Shown in pieces: positions 27,441 through 38,466 of a DNA stretch of 64,000 nt. Position numbers and translations under genes: made by a program. The notes under the pieces were generated by a model. The model had not been told where the DNA came from. It saw only the letters and a program-made list of their open reading frames with translations, and did no database searches. Position 1 is the first letter of the stretch, and each line of letters opens with the position of its first letter. Where the stretch lies: NCBI GenBank assembly GCA_032768795.1, contig CP136496.1:310001-374000 (forward strand), given 5' to 3'. Source of the stretch: Tremella fuciformis (taxonomy: Eukaryota; Basidiomycota; Tremellomycetes; Tremellales; Tremellaceae).

Positions 27441-28546
27441 TCACGAGAAAAAGGGCCGGAGATCCTTGAACTGTTCCTCACTGAAGACCTTCCCGAGTAT
27501 GAAGTTGCGATGCTGGGCCGACCTGCTGTCTCGTGTGGCCTGATCAAGCCTCGGGTCCAGTGGTGGAGATAATCTGAGCGTCAGATCATCGATCCTTCGG
27601 TCAGAACAGCACAAACCCACATTCCAAGCAAGGTTTTCATCTCTGGATGGGCAGTTGGCACAATCTCCGGTGCGTACGTGAGCTCGCTACGAGTAGCGGC
27701 TGTTTCAAGTCTCCTGTAAAGCATACTTCTCTCCGCTTCGGTCAGTCGAGGGAGTTGACTCAGCCGAGCATTTGTACTTGATCCAGGCGGAGCCAGTGAA
27801 GTTGATTTATTCAGGGGCTGATAATACTCATCGCCGATCCGCCATACAGAGCGGTGTTCATCGGGGCCCACTAGATCGTACCATAAGGATGCGTTTGCGT
27901 CGATTGCTATTTGCAGCCCTTGCAGGTCTTCGTTCTTCCTAGCTTCGGAAGGAGCAATTATCACATGTTCAATCTTGACACCTATATCTTCGATGCTTTG
28001 CTCGAGAGTACTGCCTTTGGCATAATGTCCGTCTCCCTGATGTGGCCGGTCCCGTTGCACTCTAGACTGCGCGTGTACAAGCCCCTCGGTGTGAGAGAGC
28101 AGCTTGCTCATCGCCTCTGAGTTTTTGTACATACAGTAAAGTACACTGCCAACGTAAAGCAAAAGTGGGTGGGGCGATTGCAGCGCAGTCCCCGAGCCGG
28201 AATTCACCTGGCTGAGCAGAGGCCAGAGTGACTTCAAGCTTTTCCATAAGGCATACTCTGAACCTAAGCAGTCCACAAACTGCCTCGACGCCTCATTGAT
28301 AGAGTGTTGCAGATCCCTTTCTCCATCTTGTCTCATGCTCAATTGCATTGAGCTGGTGATTGGGCCACTAGAAGAGGTTCCAGGAATTGCCGCTGCGCTC
28401 TGAATTGAGTAGTCGCTGGACTTAGGGTCCGTAGAATCCTTAACGTTAAGTAGTTTCTCTTCGGCGGCAAGCCATGCTTGCGTCCCTTGGATCAGAGTCT
28501 TTATGGTCAGGTGCCATGGATCTCTTACGTCGTAGATGCTGGTCAT
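27441..28546 (-). CDS. F-family orphan protein F3, about 352 residues
   Basis: The start is set at the ATG at 28546 (MTSIYDVRD) by alignment with F1 and F2; an in-frame ATG at 28600 would add 18 residues. A 47-base intron (27574-27620) precedes a longer last exon (27441-27573), and the frame closes exactly at 353 codons. Without splicing the frame would stop at 27581. Shared features are a helical N-terminus (TQAWLAAEEKLL), LWYDLVGPDEHRSVWRIGDE, and ETAATRSELTYAP near the end. The last exon adds a basic/aromatic tail (FILGKVFSEEQFKDLRPFF) not present in F1 or F2. Function is unknown. It is the most diverged F member. Confidence 0.65.
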
Positions 28547-29436
28547 TTTTGTTGTTGCGCAAGAGTCGAGGGCGACGTTGGACTCTGTTGACCCGTTCAT
28601 ACCTTATGTATCTTTCATCCTGTCTTGCTATCGAATGGAAATTCAAAGGTTGGTCACAGGGATCACAGGGCCTATTGCCACCCATCACGGTCGAGCGACA
28701 AAGAATCGATCGAAAATCTCAACAGGGTACACTGTGAAATCATGGTTGACAATGGTGCTCTACTGTGTCCGTTTGCAAGTTCATCCTCGAATCTTGGCAA
28801 TGCCTACGTGCGTGGGCTGTTGCACCTCCGACGATATCGAATCGCTTCACTGTATTTCGATTTTCCCTTCACCGCTGCTATGGAAGACTTGAGAAGCAGC
28901 CGTGCATCCCTTGAAAGAACGTGCTCGCTTGGACGGAGGCAGCCCGTTATCGCGCAGATCTTCCAATCTACGCGGTATCGAACAGGTGAAATGATGGACC
29001 TGGTTGCGCTGACACCGCATCTTCTCAAATGATCCAATGTGTCACGTCCACTTGCAACGGCGACACGTATGGTCCGTGCTCGAGTGAGCCCTCCAAGCCT
29101 CGCAAAACTTGCTGTCGAACAACGGAAAGAAAGGCATTAGCAAACCCGAAACCCGATTACAAAGGATTTACTAATGAAACTCGTTGTGAACTCTAATCCC
29201 CCGCATTGACTCCCACCGGAACTCGGCTACATAAGCCCCATCTCCACTCGTCGACTGTTTCTCTCCCCAAATTTCGGATATCGTACCATCTTTGTCATCC
29301 ATTCCTCGACTAGAGACGCTTCAAACAGCGCATCTTGCCTGCTGTCCACCTCACCAGGTGGTCCAAGGGCCCTTCCTGTTCACGATCGCCCCGCGACTTG
29401 ACCCGGCGTCGCCGTCTCGGCTCTCCCCTGCCTAGG
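28547..29436. other. intergenic between F3 and pantothenate kinase
   Basis: Both flanking genes start here and point away from each other. A plus-strand frame from an ATG at 28742 to 29032 (97 codons) is open, but nothing confirms it. A CT-rich tract near 29240-29420 precedes the kinase start and is typical of fungal promoters. Confidence 0.4.
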
Positions 29437-31251
29437 ATGCAGTCTCCGAACATGCCGGACATCTCCATCCCGCAAGCGAGGCGTATAGTGGTAGACACGA
29501 CGGGCGCGCAGATAGTACAGGAGGAGTCGCCAGCGGTGAGCAGCTCCGACTATACGTGAGATGATGAGCTGACGTTAGACCCGCGACTCGAGGGGTATCT
29601 ACCTGCCCCACTATATCGAGCCGGTCTCGCACATTGCGATTGATGTGAGGCACCTGACCTGCCGTAGGAGACGAGCTGAGGTATAGATCGGCGGCTCTCT
29701 TGCCAAGGTCGTCTACTTTACGCGCACGAACCACCCACTTCCGTCGACTCCTCCTATCTCCGTCCCCTCCTCCCCATTCCTCGAACCGGCTCAACCCGTC
29801 GCTTCCTCCTCACGCCTTCCCACATCTAGCCTCAACGGCCACTCCACATCGACTTCTGACTCGCCTACCGATGGTCGCCCTCAGATCAACGGAGCTCTCA
29901 CGCCACAGATACTTTCCAATTCGCAAGCAACACGGCGATCCACCTTCTCTCAACACCCGACACTCCGTCGCTCGTCCCTTCCACCACCCTTACCAGGTGG
30001 TCTGCTAAACTTTGCGCGCTTCGAGACCGAGAAGATCGAGGAAATGATTTCGTTCTTGCAGGATCTCATATCGACCTCAGCAAAAGCCAACAATGTCTCG
30101 CTCAAGAAGATGAAAAGCACGGTCAAAGTCATGGCGACGGGCGGCGGCGCGCACATGTACTATGACCAACTGCGAGAGTCGCTCGGAGTGGAGGTGACAA
30201 GAGAAGAGGAGATGGAGTGCCTGATCACCGGATTGGGATTCGTAGCGAGGGTGCCCGAGGAGGTATTCTGGTTCTCGGAGGAGCTTGTATACAAGGTGTC
30301 GCATCCAGGCTCGGCTAAAGCACCGCTTCTTGGCGAACAGCCAAAGACGATTCCTCCAGGCGAACTACCCAGACCCAGTCCTACGCCTCCGACGTACCAG
30401 GTCACCTTTGCCCCCACGCCAACTGGTGACGAGTCGCCGCATTTCCCGTGCCTGATTGTCAACATTGGAAGCGGTGTCAGCATAGTCAAGGTGGATGCGG
30501 ATGGGCAATTTGAGCGTGTCAGCGGCACGAGTCTGGGGGGAGGGACCCTTTGGGGATTGTTGAGTCTGTTGACCGATGCCAGCAGCTTTGACGGTACGTC
30601 ACTTCCCTCCGATGTCCTTCAGACTGATCGCAGATATGCTTGCGCTGTCTGAGTCGGGTGACAATGCCGGCGTTGACATGCTTGTTGGCGACATTTACGG
30701 CTCGGACTACTCTAAGATCGGTCTCAAATCATCTACCATTGCATCGACATTTGGCAAGGTGTTCCGTAAGGGTACCAGCAGAGAGGAGCGGAGCAAAAAG
30801 TTCAGTCAAGCGGACATTGCCAAGAGCCTGCTGTATGCGATCTCGAACAACATCGGCCACGTCGCGTAAGTTCAACTGAGGCCAGATTGAGCACGAGCTA
30901 ATACGCTAGGTACATGAATGCTGCCAAGTATGGCTTGGACCGCGTGTTCTTCGGTGGCTGCTTCATCCGAGGTGAGTCGATGCTATGATCCTCAACTGTC
31001 GTACTGAAAGGCAGGACACGCTGCAACCATCTCAACCCTCTCATATGCGATCCGCTTCTGGAGCAAGGGAACGATGCGTGCCTGTTTCTTGCGACACGAG
31101 GGCTTCCTGTGAGACAAGTTTCCCGCATGTCAGCAGCTAATTGGACAGGGGTTCCATCGGGGCGTGGATCAAGAATGTTGAGCCGGCGGCGGCAGAGGCA
31201 GCAGCAAACCAAACGAACAATGACGGGGAGAAGGCGACAATCACAGCATAG
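29437..31251 (+). CDS. CAB1: pantothenate kinase (eukaryotic type), about 520 residues
   Basis: It phosphorylates pantothenate, the first and regulated step of coenzyme A synthesis, in the cytosol. Exons: 29437-29535, 29579-29644, 29687-30593, 30634-30865, 30910-30971, 31015-31108, 31149-31251; introns are 40-44 bases and the total is exactly 521 codons. The family motifs are AIDIGGSLAKVVYF (about 52-65, nucleotide binding), MATGGGAHMY, NIGSGVSIV, GTSLGGGTLWGLLSLLT and FFGGCFIRGH. A Ser/Pro-rich insert of about 60 residues follows the first motif, and another Pro-rich loop lies after KVSHPG; both are longer than in animal enzymes. The start could also be the ATG at 29452. The gene looks complete. 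Confidence 0.93.
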
Positions 31252-31591
31252 CGCACACCATGCATGACTCATCAGGTGGATCCGCACACGACATCTCTGC
31301 GATGTGGCCTTCTCCACATGACTTCGCATTCACTAACAGTGACCTCTTGAGGAGTGGCCTGTCCACATCATATTGCACAACGTCGCACGCCCGCTCGTCA
31401 AAGCGTCATCTACGAAGGTTTTCAAATCCTCTTTCAGCCATTGTATCCTCCTTTGAGTCATGCCTGAGAGGAGCGACAGAGACTCTCGTCTTCACACATG
31501 GTGGCTATATATGGTTCAGCACGGGCGGCTTCGGCTCAAGATTTTTTTCGGCCTTTCTCTCACCAGGGACCCTTTTTCTTTTTGATTGATC
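31252..31591. other. intergenic, presumed promoter of C1
   Basis: This stretch lies between the kinase stop and the C1 start. A tatatatgg string near 31507 and a T-rich run before the C1 ATG are the only visible features. Confidence 0.4.
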
Positions 31592-32198
31592 ATGGACCCC
31601 AGCGACTCAGTGGCATCCGTCGGCAACAACGCGAGCTCTCGGCACTCGGACAACGCTGACAAGAACACTGAGACTCTCGCTACGGTTGCGAACCCCAGCG
31701 AGCCTGAGATGGAGCTTTCTGAGCCATCACAAAAAGCGCTGAACCCTTCTAGGCCTCGATACGAGTTATACGATATTTCAAAACTTGGACCCCCGACGGA
31801 TTTGGGTCAGCACCTTCCTCCACATTGTGAACCAGCTGACGATCCACGCAGTGTCTGCTGCTGTGAAAGAGAGGCTGGACCAAGGCATCGCTGCTGGCAA
31901 AGCACTCACCGAGTCAGACTTTTCCAAATACTCAAGAGATCCTGCGTTAGCCCAGGATTACAAAGATATGGTGGTCGGATACACTGAGTTTCTCACATCC
32001 ATGGCAACCATCTTGAAGAGTCGCCGGCTCACTCACGACGAATGGAAGCGATTGGGCGTAATACCATGGAATTTCAAGGCGGACACAGTGATGGGTCTCG
32101 GCAACAGTGCCGAATGGCATCGACTGGCGTTCATCCACAGGGACATGCAGCAGCTCGATGATAGCTGGTATCTATCACCGGAAGCTGAGAGGAGCTAG
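31592..32198 (+). CDS. C-family orphan protein C1, 186 residues
   Basis: Exon 1 (31592-31805) encodes a Ser/Glu/Asn-rich, disordered N-terminus. A 46-base phase-1 intron (31806-31851, branch-like agctgac) leads to exon 2 (31852-32198); the model gives exactly 187 codons. Exon 2 is helical, ending with LTHDEWKRLGVIPW and AEWHRLAFIHRDMQQLDDSW. The last segment matches C2 (EKWTRLHSFLLNLDRISTSW) and C3. The intron has the same phase and place in all three, which argues for common ancestry. No signal peptide, membrane segment or enzyme motif is seen. Function is unknown. Confidence 0.6.
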
Positions 32199-32587
32199 CT
32201 CTCGCACATTCCTTCCGCTTTTGACATGTCCCTACCTTTTTTGTCCATGCAGTTGCTATCGTACAACATCACTGCCTTTGCAGGCAAAACAAAGTACACC
32301 ATCCTCGAGCCTCTCGGCTGCGTGAGGCTACGAGGCTGCTGACCGGCGCAGGTAGGACAGCATCCTAGGCGGCGAGCAGGCTTTCTGTCGAGCCTCGTCA
32401 TTGCGGCAGAACAATGCAACCCCAGGCATCTCTATGACCGCTACTCAGCCTCGAAGCGACGTGCAGCCTATGTTCCCGTACTTCTCCAGCCCACGTCTTA
32501 TATAAGAAGGGGCAGTCCATTCTACATTGAAGCCAGCTTACCCAGTGGTGTCGTTCTCTCGACTGTGACGTTGCATACCCTCGTGCT
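32199..32587. other. intergenic, no gene recognised
   Basis: Short frames only. No clear feature was found. Confidence 0.4.
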
Positions 32588-32875
32588 ATGGGCGGTTCTT
32601 CCTTCTTTGCCCCCAATTCTCGTCCAACTGGAATCACGATCACGTCATTCCTCACTACGCAGAAAGACTCATACTCAGGGCTTTTCTTCAACGAGTCTGA
32701 TGCCCGCCACCAGACTAACAGCTACAGTGCCACCGATGGAGCTGTCATAGGAGTATCTCACAATTCTCCATATTTGGCAAAAGTCTGGTGCAGATTTGCA
32801 AGGCTAGGTTGGCGATCCTATTTCTCTCGTCATCCTATTTCTCTCGTCTACCGCTGCTCGACTTACCGTTTATGA
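32588..32875 (+). CDS. weak small ORF, 95 residues
   Basis: An ATG at 32588 opens 95 codons whose first 65 look protein-like (MGGSSFFAPNSRPTGIT, FLTTQKDSYSGLFF). The tail is Arg/Ser/Tyr-rich and probably reads into non-coding sequence, so an unrecognised intron is possible. It lies between C1 and D1. No relative was found within the window. Confidence 0.3.
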   Translation: MGGSSFFAPNSRPTGITITSFLTTQKDSYSGLFFNESDARHQTNSYSATDGAVIGVSHNSPYLAKVWCRFARLGWRSYFSRHPISLVYRCSTYRL

Positions 32876-33059
32876 TCCTTTCAATGTTCATCGGCAGCGC
32901 ACTGAGCCCAGAAGTGGACTTGAGGCGAGCGTCTTCCGTCCTCATGACTTTCGTCCCCATAAATCTCTTTTTGGCTGATTCTGCCAGCTGTATCCACCTC
33001 ACGGTACATACTTGTGCTTCGGAAGTGACGCTGATTCTATTCCAGCTTCTGACTAGAAA

Positions 33060-33834
33060 ATGGATTCCGCGGACGACATTACAGAAATTGCCACCGGCGC
33101 TGACAGCACAGCTGACGGAGACAGCATGAGAGCGGCAAGCCCCACAGGATCGCAAGTCACCCTTGTAAACGACACTCTGCCGGTCCCGGGGGAAGAAGTA
33201 GATTCTGAGGACGCTTAGCCTCCTGTCTCAAGAATGACCGGGGAGCTCTTGTTCCCATGCGGAGATGAACCAAGAAGATTGACACAGCTCGAGTATGCTG
33301 CCCAATTTGCGTATCATCCTCCTCAGACTACGGACAGATCAGCACTCCCTGTACGTACGTCCCGTCGAAACCCCCGGAGTCTCGGCCATGTGACCGACCA
33401 AGGACAGAGACGACCTACAATACCCAGATAGTCTTGGATATATTGACCGAGTCAATCGGTGCTCTGGTGTACATTGAGTACACCGAGCCGGTACTGCCTC
33501 ACATGAACGAGTCAGACCGCAAACTCCTGAGTGTTGGGCACGAACCGTTCAAGGTAGGCTTGTAAGGAATAGAGACGAGAAGAAGGAGGAAATGTCAAAG
33601 TTCAAGGAAGCCCTGACCGAACTACATACAAAGGTGGAGTCCCTCGACCGCGCCATGGTCACCATCGCGAGACAGGCACAGGAGAAGTTTACGGCCGCGA
33701 CTCAACGGTGCGAGTTCCTCTGGCCCCGGTGCGATAATGAGTGGACGACGGCACGGACCGCTATGATACGCATTGATCCGTCGATCGTTTCTCGGGTGCG
33801 CAATGAGTTTGCAGTGTACAGTACGACACCCTAG
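33060..33834 (+). CDS. D-family orphan gene D1, with an in-frame stop that may lie in an intron
   Basis: The ATG at 33060 begins a frame matching D2: PTGSQV, DTLPVPGEEVD, RLTQLEYAAQFAYHPPQT, then LTESI after an intron (33355-33407). A second intron is at 33554-33600, and the last exon ends with AATQRCEFLWPRCDNEW and IDPSIVSRV. A TAG at 33216-33218 interrupts the part where D2 reads an Arg codon. A 54-base GT-AG segment (33165-33218) would remove it in frame and give 206 residues; otherwise the gene is dead. The C-terminal AT-x-RCE pattern also occurs in the F family. Function is unknown. Confidence 0.5.
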
Positions 33835-33983
33835 ACTTCCCTTCTATATCCTGTGGGGAAGACGAAGGAGTATGAAAATCCGATATAGTCCGTACACGAC
33901 CTCAGACATACCACAATGCAACTCAGCTGTGGGGTGTCTGACAACAGAAAGAGGGGCTGGACACTGACAACGGGCAGGGCCTG

Positions 33984-33988
33984 AGAAC
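33984..33988. repeat. copia target-site duplication, left copy (agaac)
   Basis: The same five bases follow the right LTR at 38685-38689. Confidence 0.9.
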
Positions 33989-34206
33989 TGTCGGTAGACG
34001 TGATCGCGAGAGCAGTCAGAGGCCAGGTAGCCGGTAGCGGCGGTAGCTGGCAGCTCTTAGCTCTGTAGAAAGCGATACATAGTGGATATACTCACCTGGC
34101 AGCTCTTAGCTCTGTAGAAAGCGATAGAGAGCTGCCAGGGAGACGAAACTGCGGTATAAGGAGGTACGGGACGTTATTTATCACTGCTACCACGTGTATT
34201 TTGACA
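33989..34206. repeat. copia 3' LTR (left on the + strand)
   Basis: 218 bases, near-identical to 38467-38684. A 28-base motif (ctggcagctcttagctctgt...) occurs twice within it. The polyprotein stop codon (34174) lies inside this LTR. Confidence 0.95.
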
Positions 34207-37200
34207 CTCCCCCTCGTCGTGTATCTCCTGGAGAGGCTTGAGGTGCATGCCCATGGCCTTGGAGAGCTTTTGATGGCGATCAGCCGGTAGCGACTTGGTA
34301 AAGAGGTCGGCCAGGTTGTGCTCGGTAGCCACATGATTCAGAGAGATGTCTCCCTGTTCTACCTTCTCCCGAATGAAGTGGTAGCGTATGTCAATGTGCT
34401 TTGATCGGTCATGCTGCACTGGGTTCTTTGACAGCAGTATTGCAGCCCGGTTGTCGTTCAAAATCGGTATACCTTTGCTGTGCTGGTAGCCGAAGTTCTC
34501 TGCTAGGTGCCGGAGCCATATGGCCTGCCTTGCTGCATCAGAGGACGCCATATATTCAGCTTCTGCGGTAGAGAGGGCCGTAGTTGGCTGCCGTTTGGAT
34601 CTCCAACTGATAGGACCACCAAACCCATAGAAAAGGTAGCCGGTAGTGGACCGCCGAGTATTGAGACAACCGCCCCAATCCGCATCAGCGTACCCTTGAA
34701 TGGAGGGCTTTGCGGTTGATAGAGAGGCGTCGTAAGTCAGACAGAAGGCTGTGGTACCGCGTAGGTAGCGCATGAGGTGGCGTGCAGCCGCTATGTGTTG
34801 GGCTGACCATTTGCTGGCAGTACGGGCGAGTAGAGAGGTAGCGAAAGCAATGTCTGGTCGAGTGATGGTGGCTGCATAGAGCAGTGAGCCTACCATAGCC
34901 GGATAAGGCTGGTCTTTGACCTGCTCAAACTCCAAGTCGGTAGCCTCAATAGCCCGGTAGCCGGACGGTAGAGGAGTGTGAGAGGGTGTGCAGGTAGTCA
35001 TGCCAAATCGATCCAAAACCGCTTTCACATAATGTTCTTGCGACAGCGAAAGGCGTTTTGAGGTGCGGTCCCGGTAGATGTTGACTCCGAGGAAGTAGGA
35101 GGCCGGTCCGTTGTCCTTGATCTCAAAGGCTGAGTGGAGCTGAGCCTTGAAGCGATTAAGTTTGGGTCGAGAGTTACTGGCTACCAGTTGATCATCAACA
35201 TGTAGAGCAATGATGATGGTGATACCGTCTTGGATGCGATGGTAGATGCAGTTGTCTGCGGTAGCAGGGGTGAAACCCTGAGAGCGTAGCCACTGGTCGA
35301 GCTTTTTGTTGAAGCAGCGCGGTGACTGTTTGAGGCCATAGAGTGACTTGAGGAGATGAATCACCTTGTTTGCCGGTATACCGCTGCCCTCAGGTGGTTC
35401 CAGGTAGATGGTTTCATCGAGGTCGCCATTGAGGAATGCTGCAACAATGTCTACTGCATCGCAGTGGTAGCCAAGATAGTTGACAATGGCAAAGAAAAGA
35501 CGAATAGAGTCCTTGTGTGCGACACCAGCATAGAGTTCATTGTAGTCAATGCCAAACCGCTGGGAGTAACCCTTGGCCACCCATCGAGCTTTGAAACCCG
35601 CTGGTTCGCCGGTAGTGCCGTCAATTTTGCGAGTAAACACCCATCGTGCTTTGAGTGTTCTACCGGTAGCTTGGTTCCGGTCGACTACTTCCCAGACTTT
35701 GTACTTCTCCATCTTTGATAGTTCGTCGTTGATTGCTGATTGCCATTGGTCCCAGTGAGGCGACTGGCGAGCATCTGCAAATGACTGAGGAGCAAGGATG
35801 GCTGAGTAGGCGGCAAATGCGAGTGTGCTGAGATCCGTTCCGGTAGTGGTGTTGGCATGAAGAGCAAGGCGGTCTTCCAGACTGCGAGGTTCAACCTCGG
35901 GGTCTTCACCTGCTTGACGGCGTGATCGGCGCAGTTGGTTGTCCGCCTCTTGTACTGGAGCGCCTGGTAGTGCTCCTGGTGTTGGCGCAGGAGATCGGTG
36001 GTAGCGCGGATCTTCCTCTACTACCCACCCTCTCCATTGTGGTTCTGGAGATGGACTCCCCCTGTCAGGCTGCTCTGATTCAGGTGGCGGAGTGTCCGTG
36101 GAAGTGGTGACTTTGCCTGGAATGTAGTGGGTTGCTGAGGTTGTTTCGTTGGTAGCATGCAATAGATCGGCTGGATTGCTTGCAGGATGCATGACAGTAG
36201 GTCTACCTTGAAAGGTGACATCGCGTGAGATGACCAGGCGATCGTTGTTGGTGTCCCAGATGCGGTAGTTGGTAGTGTTGACCTCATACCCCAGAAGGCG
36301 GCCAGGGAGGTAGCGAGGTTTGAGCTTGTCCATCTCAGTATGAGACCGATAATATACCTGACATCCAAATGGGTGCATGTGACCGTAGGGAACCTTTGTG
36401 TTGCGCCATACATCTTCTGGGATTGAGCCGTTTGCCCGGGGGGCTCGATTGCGTGTGTAGGCTGCATAGCGAGCCGCATCAGACCAGAACTTGTCTGGTA
36501 GACCGCTGTCTACCAAGAGTGTCCGCACAAGATCAAGTAGTGAAAGATGTGCGCGTTCTACCCTCCCGTTTTGAGCATGCGCTGCTGGTGGGACTAGTTG
36601 GTGGTTGATGCCCTTGGCACTCGTATATTGTTTGAATGCCAAGGAGGTGAACTCGCCGCCTCTATCGCTTCGCAATGACTTGACACGCCTGCCGAGTTGA
36701 TTCTCCACCAGTTGAATATACTGTTGAACGGTAGACAGTGTGTCGCTCTTGGCCTTGAGGAACAGGATCTGCAGGTGTTGTGAGAAGTCGTCATAGATAG
36801 TCAGGAAGGTGCGGTAGCCGTCATGCGAGGTGGTTCGAGTTGGTCCAAACAGATCAAGGTGGAGAGCACCAAGTAGAGTGGTAGCACGCTGTAGTGAGGG
36901 CGGTGAAGGCAGTCGTTTGCCTTTTCCTTGAATGCACTCGGCGCAAACGAATCCATCACTTGAAACATTTGCCCAGCTACCCGCATCCCCAAGCCGTCCA
37001 CTCCTTCCAAGTGTTGCTACCGCCTGCACATGTAGATGACCAAGCCGCCTGTGCCAAGATTCTAGAAGGTGTTCTGGCGTATCAGGGGTGACAATGTGTG
37101 CGTGCACGGTAGAGGACAGACAAGGCAAGGTGTAGAGGTGGTCTTGCAGTTTGGCGGTGAGGACAGGATGGCTACCATCTGAGAGAATTGCAGTGCCAGT

Positions 37201-38433
37201 GTTGAAGGTCCATGACAGGGTAGGTGAAGTGGTAGATCGGACTGAGAGGAGGTTGCGACCAAGATCTGGAACAAGCAGAGTGTCCGGGATCTTGAACCCA
37301 TTGCAAAGGGTGAGAGTACCGGTCTTTGTGGCGTTGATGGTAGAGCCATTGCCAATGACAACTGGAACCGGTGTTGGTAGCGATTTGATGTTTGACAAGA
37401 GTTGAGAGTCATAGACCATTGTGTGTGATGCGCCAGAGTCGACCACCATGGTGCGAGCATGGCCAGTAGCAAGGAAAGCTGATGGTGAGACGGTAGCGAT
37501 GAAATTGATGCCAGAATCATGTGAGGAGGAGGGTGCCATTTCGGTAGTGGGAGCTGCCGATGCCAAATGAGCTGCTTTGACACGTTGGGCCGCTCGGCAA
37601 TCGGTGGAGGAGTGACTGTTGGTGTCATGGAACTCGCAGTAGGGCTTGCTACCGTCTTTGATGGCAGGTGTTCGCTCCTTTTGCTCACGCTGGTAGCTTC
37701 GGACATTCTTCTTGTTGCTGATACCAGACAGCTTTGCCATCTTGACGGCAAGCGCCAGAGCACCATTCTCCTGTGTTTGCCTTCGCCTGAGCTCGTCATT
37801 GATAGCAGAGATCACATCGGCCGAAGTAGGGTCGCCTAGCATGTAGAAGGTAGAGGCAATGGTAGAGTATGAGGCCGGTAGGGCAATGAGGATGGCATAA
37901 GCAAGTTGAGAATCTGCCAAAGTGACCGAAGATGCTGTAAGATCATTGAAAGCTCGTCGCATGAGTGAAATAGATGCCATGGGGTCGCTTTCATCAATAT
38001 CGGTCCGCCAGATGATCCGGTAGAGCTCAGCTTTGCGGGTAGAGCGAGCTGCAGAGTAGGTGGCGCGAAGATGATCCAGGAGGGACTTTGCTAGAAGACC
38101 GGAAAATGGAGTGGACAAGGCGGTAGCGGTGGCCGAGACTGAGGAAGATGAAGTGACCGTGATGTTGAGCAGGTTTGGCGGTAGGACATTGTGGACAGCA
38201 GCGCTGAGAGACTCATCGATGGCTGCCCAGGCTTTCCTGTCCTTCCTGAGCCAGGCTTTCTGCTCAGCAGCCGGAGTCGGAACAGTTGCATCTCCTTCTA
38301 CCACCTCATCCAGGTCTTTCTGGATCAAGCGGGTGAGAATGAATCGCTCCCATTCTTTGTAGTTGTCGGATCCAGTGAGGATGATGCGACTGCGAGTGGT
38401 AGAGCGGTCGTCCTCAGAGTCTGAGTGGGACAT
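34174..38433 (-). CDS. Ty1/copia Gag-Pol polyprotein, 1419 residues
   Basis: The start is the ATG at 38433; the frame extends slightly upstream only through a TTG. Order: Gag (about 1-260), a variant zinc knuckle (CEFHDTNSHSSTDC, a C-x2-H-x4-H-x4-C pattern in place of CCHC, about 266-279), aspartic protease DSGASH (about 332-337), integrase with its HHCC finger (HRRLGHLH, CAECIQGK) and DDE core (LHLDLFGPT, IYDDFSQH, SLRSDRGGEF, GRVERAHL), reverse transcriptase (LYGLKQSPRCF, catalytic LHVDD instead of YVDD) and RNase H (YADADWGGC, TAEAEYMA). No stop or frameshift is seen, so it looks capable of activity. Confidence 0.95.
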   Translation of the reverse strand: MSHSDSEDDRSTTRSRIILTGSDNYKEWERFILTRLIQKDLDEVVEGDATVPTPAAEQKAWLRKDRKAWAAIDESLSAAVHNVLPPNLLNITVTSSSSVSATATALSTPFSGLLAKSLLDHLRATYSAARSTRKAELYRIIWRTDIDESDPMASISLMRRAFNDLTASSVTLADSQLAYAILIALPASYSTIASTFYMLGDPTSADVISAINDELRRRQTQENGALALAVKMAKLSGISNKKNVRSYQREQKERTPAIKDGSKPYCEFHDTNSHSSTDCRAAQRVKAAHLASAAPTTEMAPSSSHDSGINFIATVSPSAFLATGHARTMVVDSGASHTMVYDSQLLSNIKSLPTPVPVVIGNGSTINATKTGTLTLCNGFKIPDTLLVPDLGRNLLSVRSTTSPTLSWTFNTGTAILSDGSHPVLTAKLQDHLYTLPCLSSTVHAHIVTPDTPEHLLESWHRRLGHLHVQAVATLGRSGRLGDAGSWANVSSDGFVCAECIQGKGKRLPSPPSLQRATTLLGALHLDLFGPTRTTSHDGYRTFLTIYDDFSQHLQILFLKAKSDTLSTVQQYIQLVENQLGRRVKSLRSDRGGEFTSLAFKQYTSAKGINHQLVPPAAHAQNGRVERAHLSLLDLVRTLLVDSGLPDKFWSDAARYAAYTRNRAPRANGSIPEDVWRNTKVPYGHMHPFGCQVYYRSHTEMDKLKPRYLPGRLLGYEVNTTNYRIWDTNNDRLVISRDVTFQGRPTVMHPASNPADLLHATNETTSATHYIPGKVTTSTDTPPPESEQPDRGSPSPEPQWRGWVVEEDPRYHRSPAPTPGALPGAPVQEADNQLRRSRRQAGEDPEVEPRSLEDRLALHANTTTGTDLSTLAFAAYSAILAPQSFADARQSPHWDQWQSAINDELSKMEKYKVWEVVDRNQATGRTLKARWVFTRKIDGTTGEPAGFKARWVAKGYSQRFGIDYNELYAGVAHKDSIRLFFAIVNYLGYHCDAVDIVAAFLNGDLDETIYLEPPEGSGIPANKVIHLLKSLYGLKQSPRCFNKKLDQWLRSQGFTPATADNCIYHRIQDGITIIIALHVDDQLVASNSRPKLNRFKAQLHSAFEIKDNGPASYFLGVNIYRDRTSKRLSLSQEHYVKAVLDRFGMTTCTPSHTPLPSGYRAIEATDLEFEQVKDQPYPAMVGSLLYAATITRPDIAFATSLLARTASKWSAQHIAAARHLMRYLRGTTAFCLTYDASLSTAKPSIQGYADADWGGCLNTRRSTTGYLFYGFGGPISWRSKRQPTTALSTAEAEYMASSDAARQAIWLRHLAENFGYQHSKGIPILNDNRAAILLSKNPVQHDRSKHIDIRYHFIREKVEQGDISLNHVATEHNLADLFTKSLPADRHQKLSKAMGMHLKPLQEIHDEGECQNTRGSSDK

Positions 38434-38466
38434 GATGGGTCCGGTAGAAGATTCTGATTCCAAATC

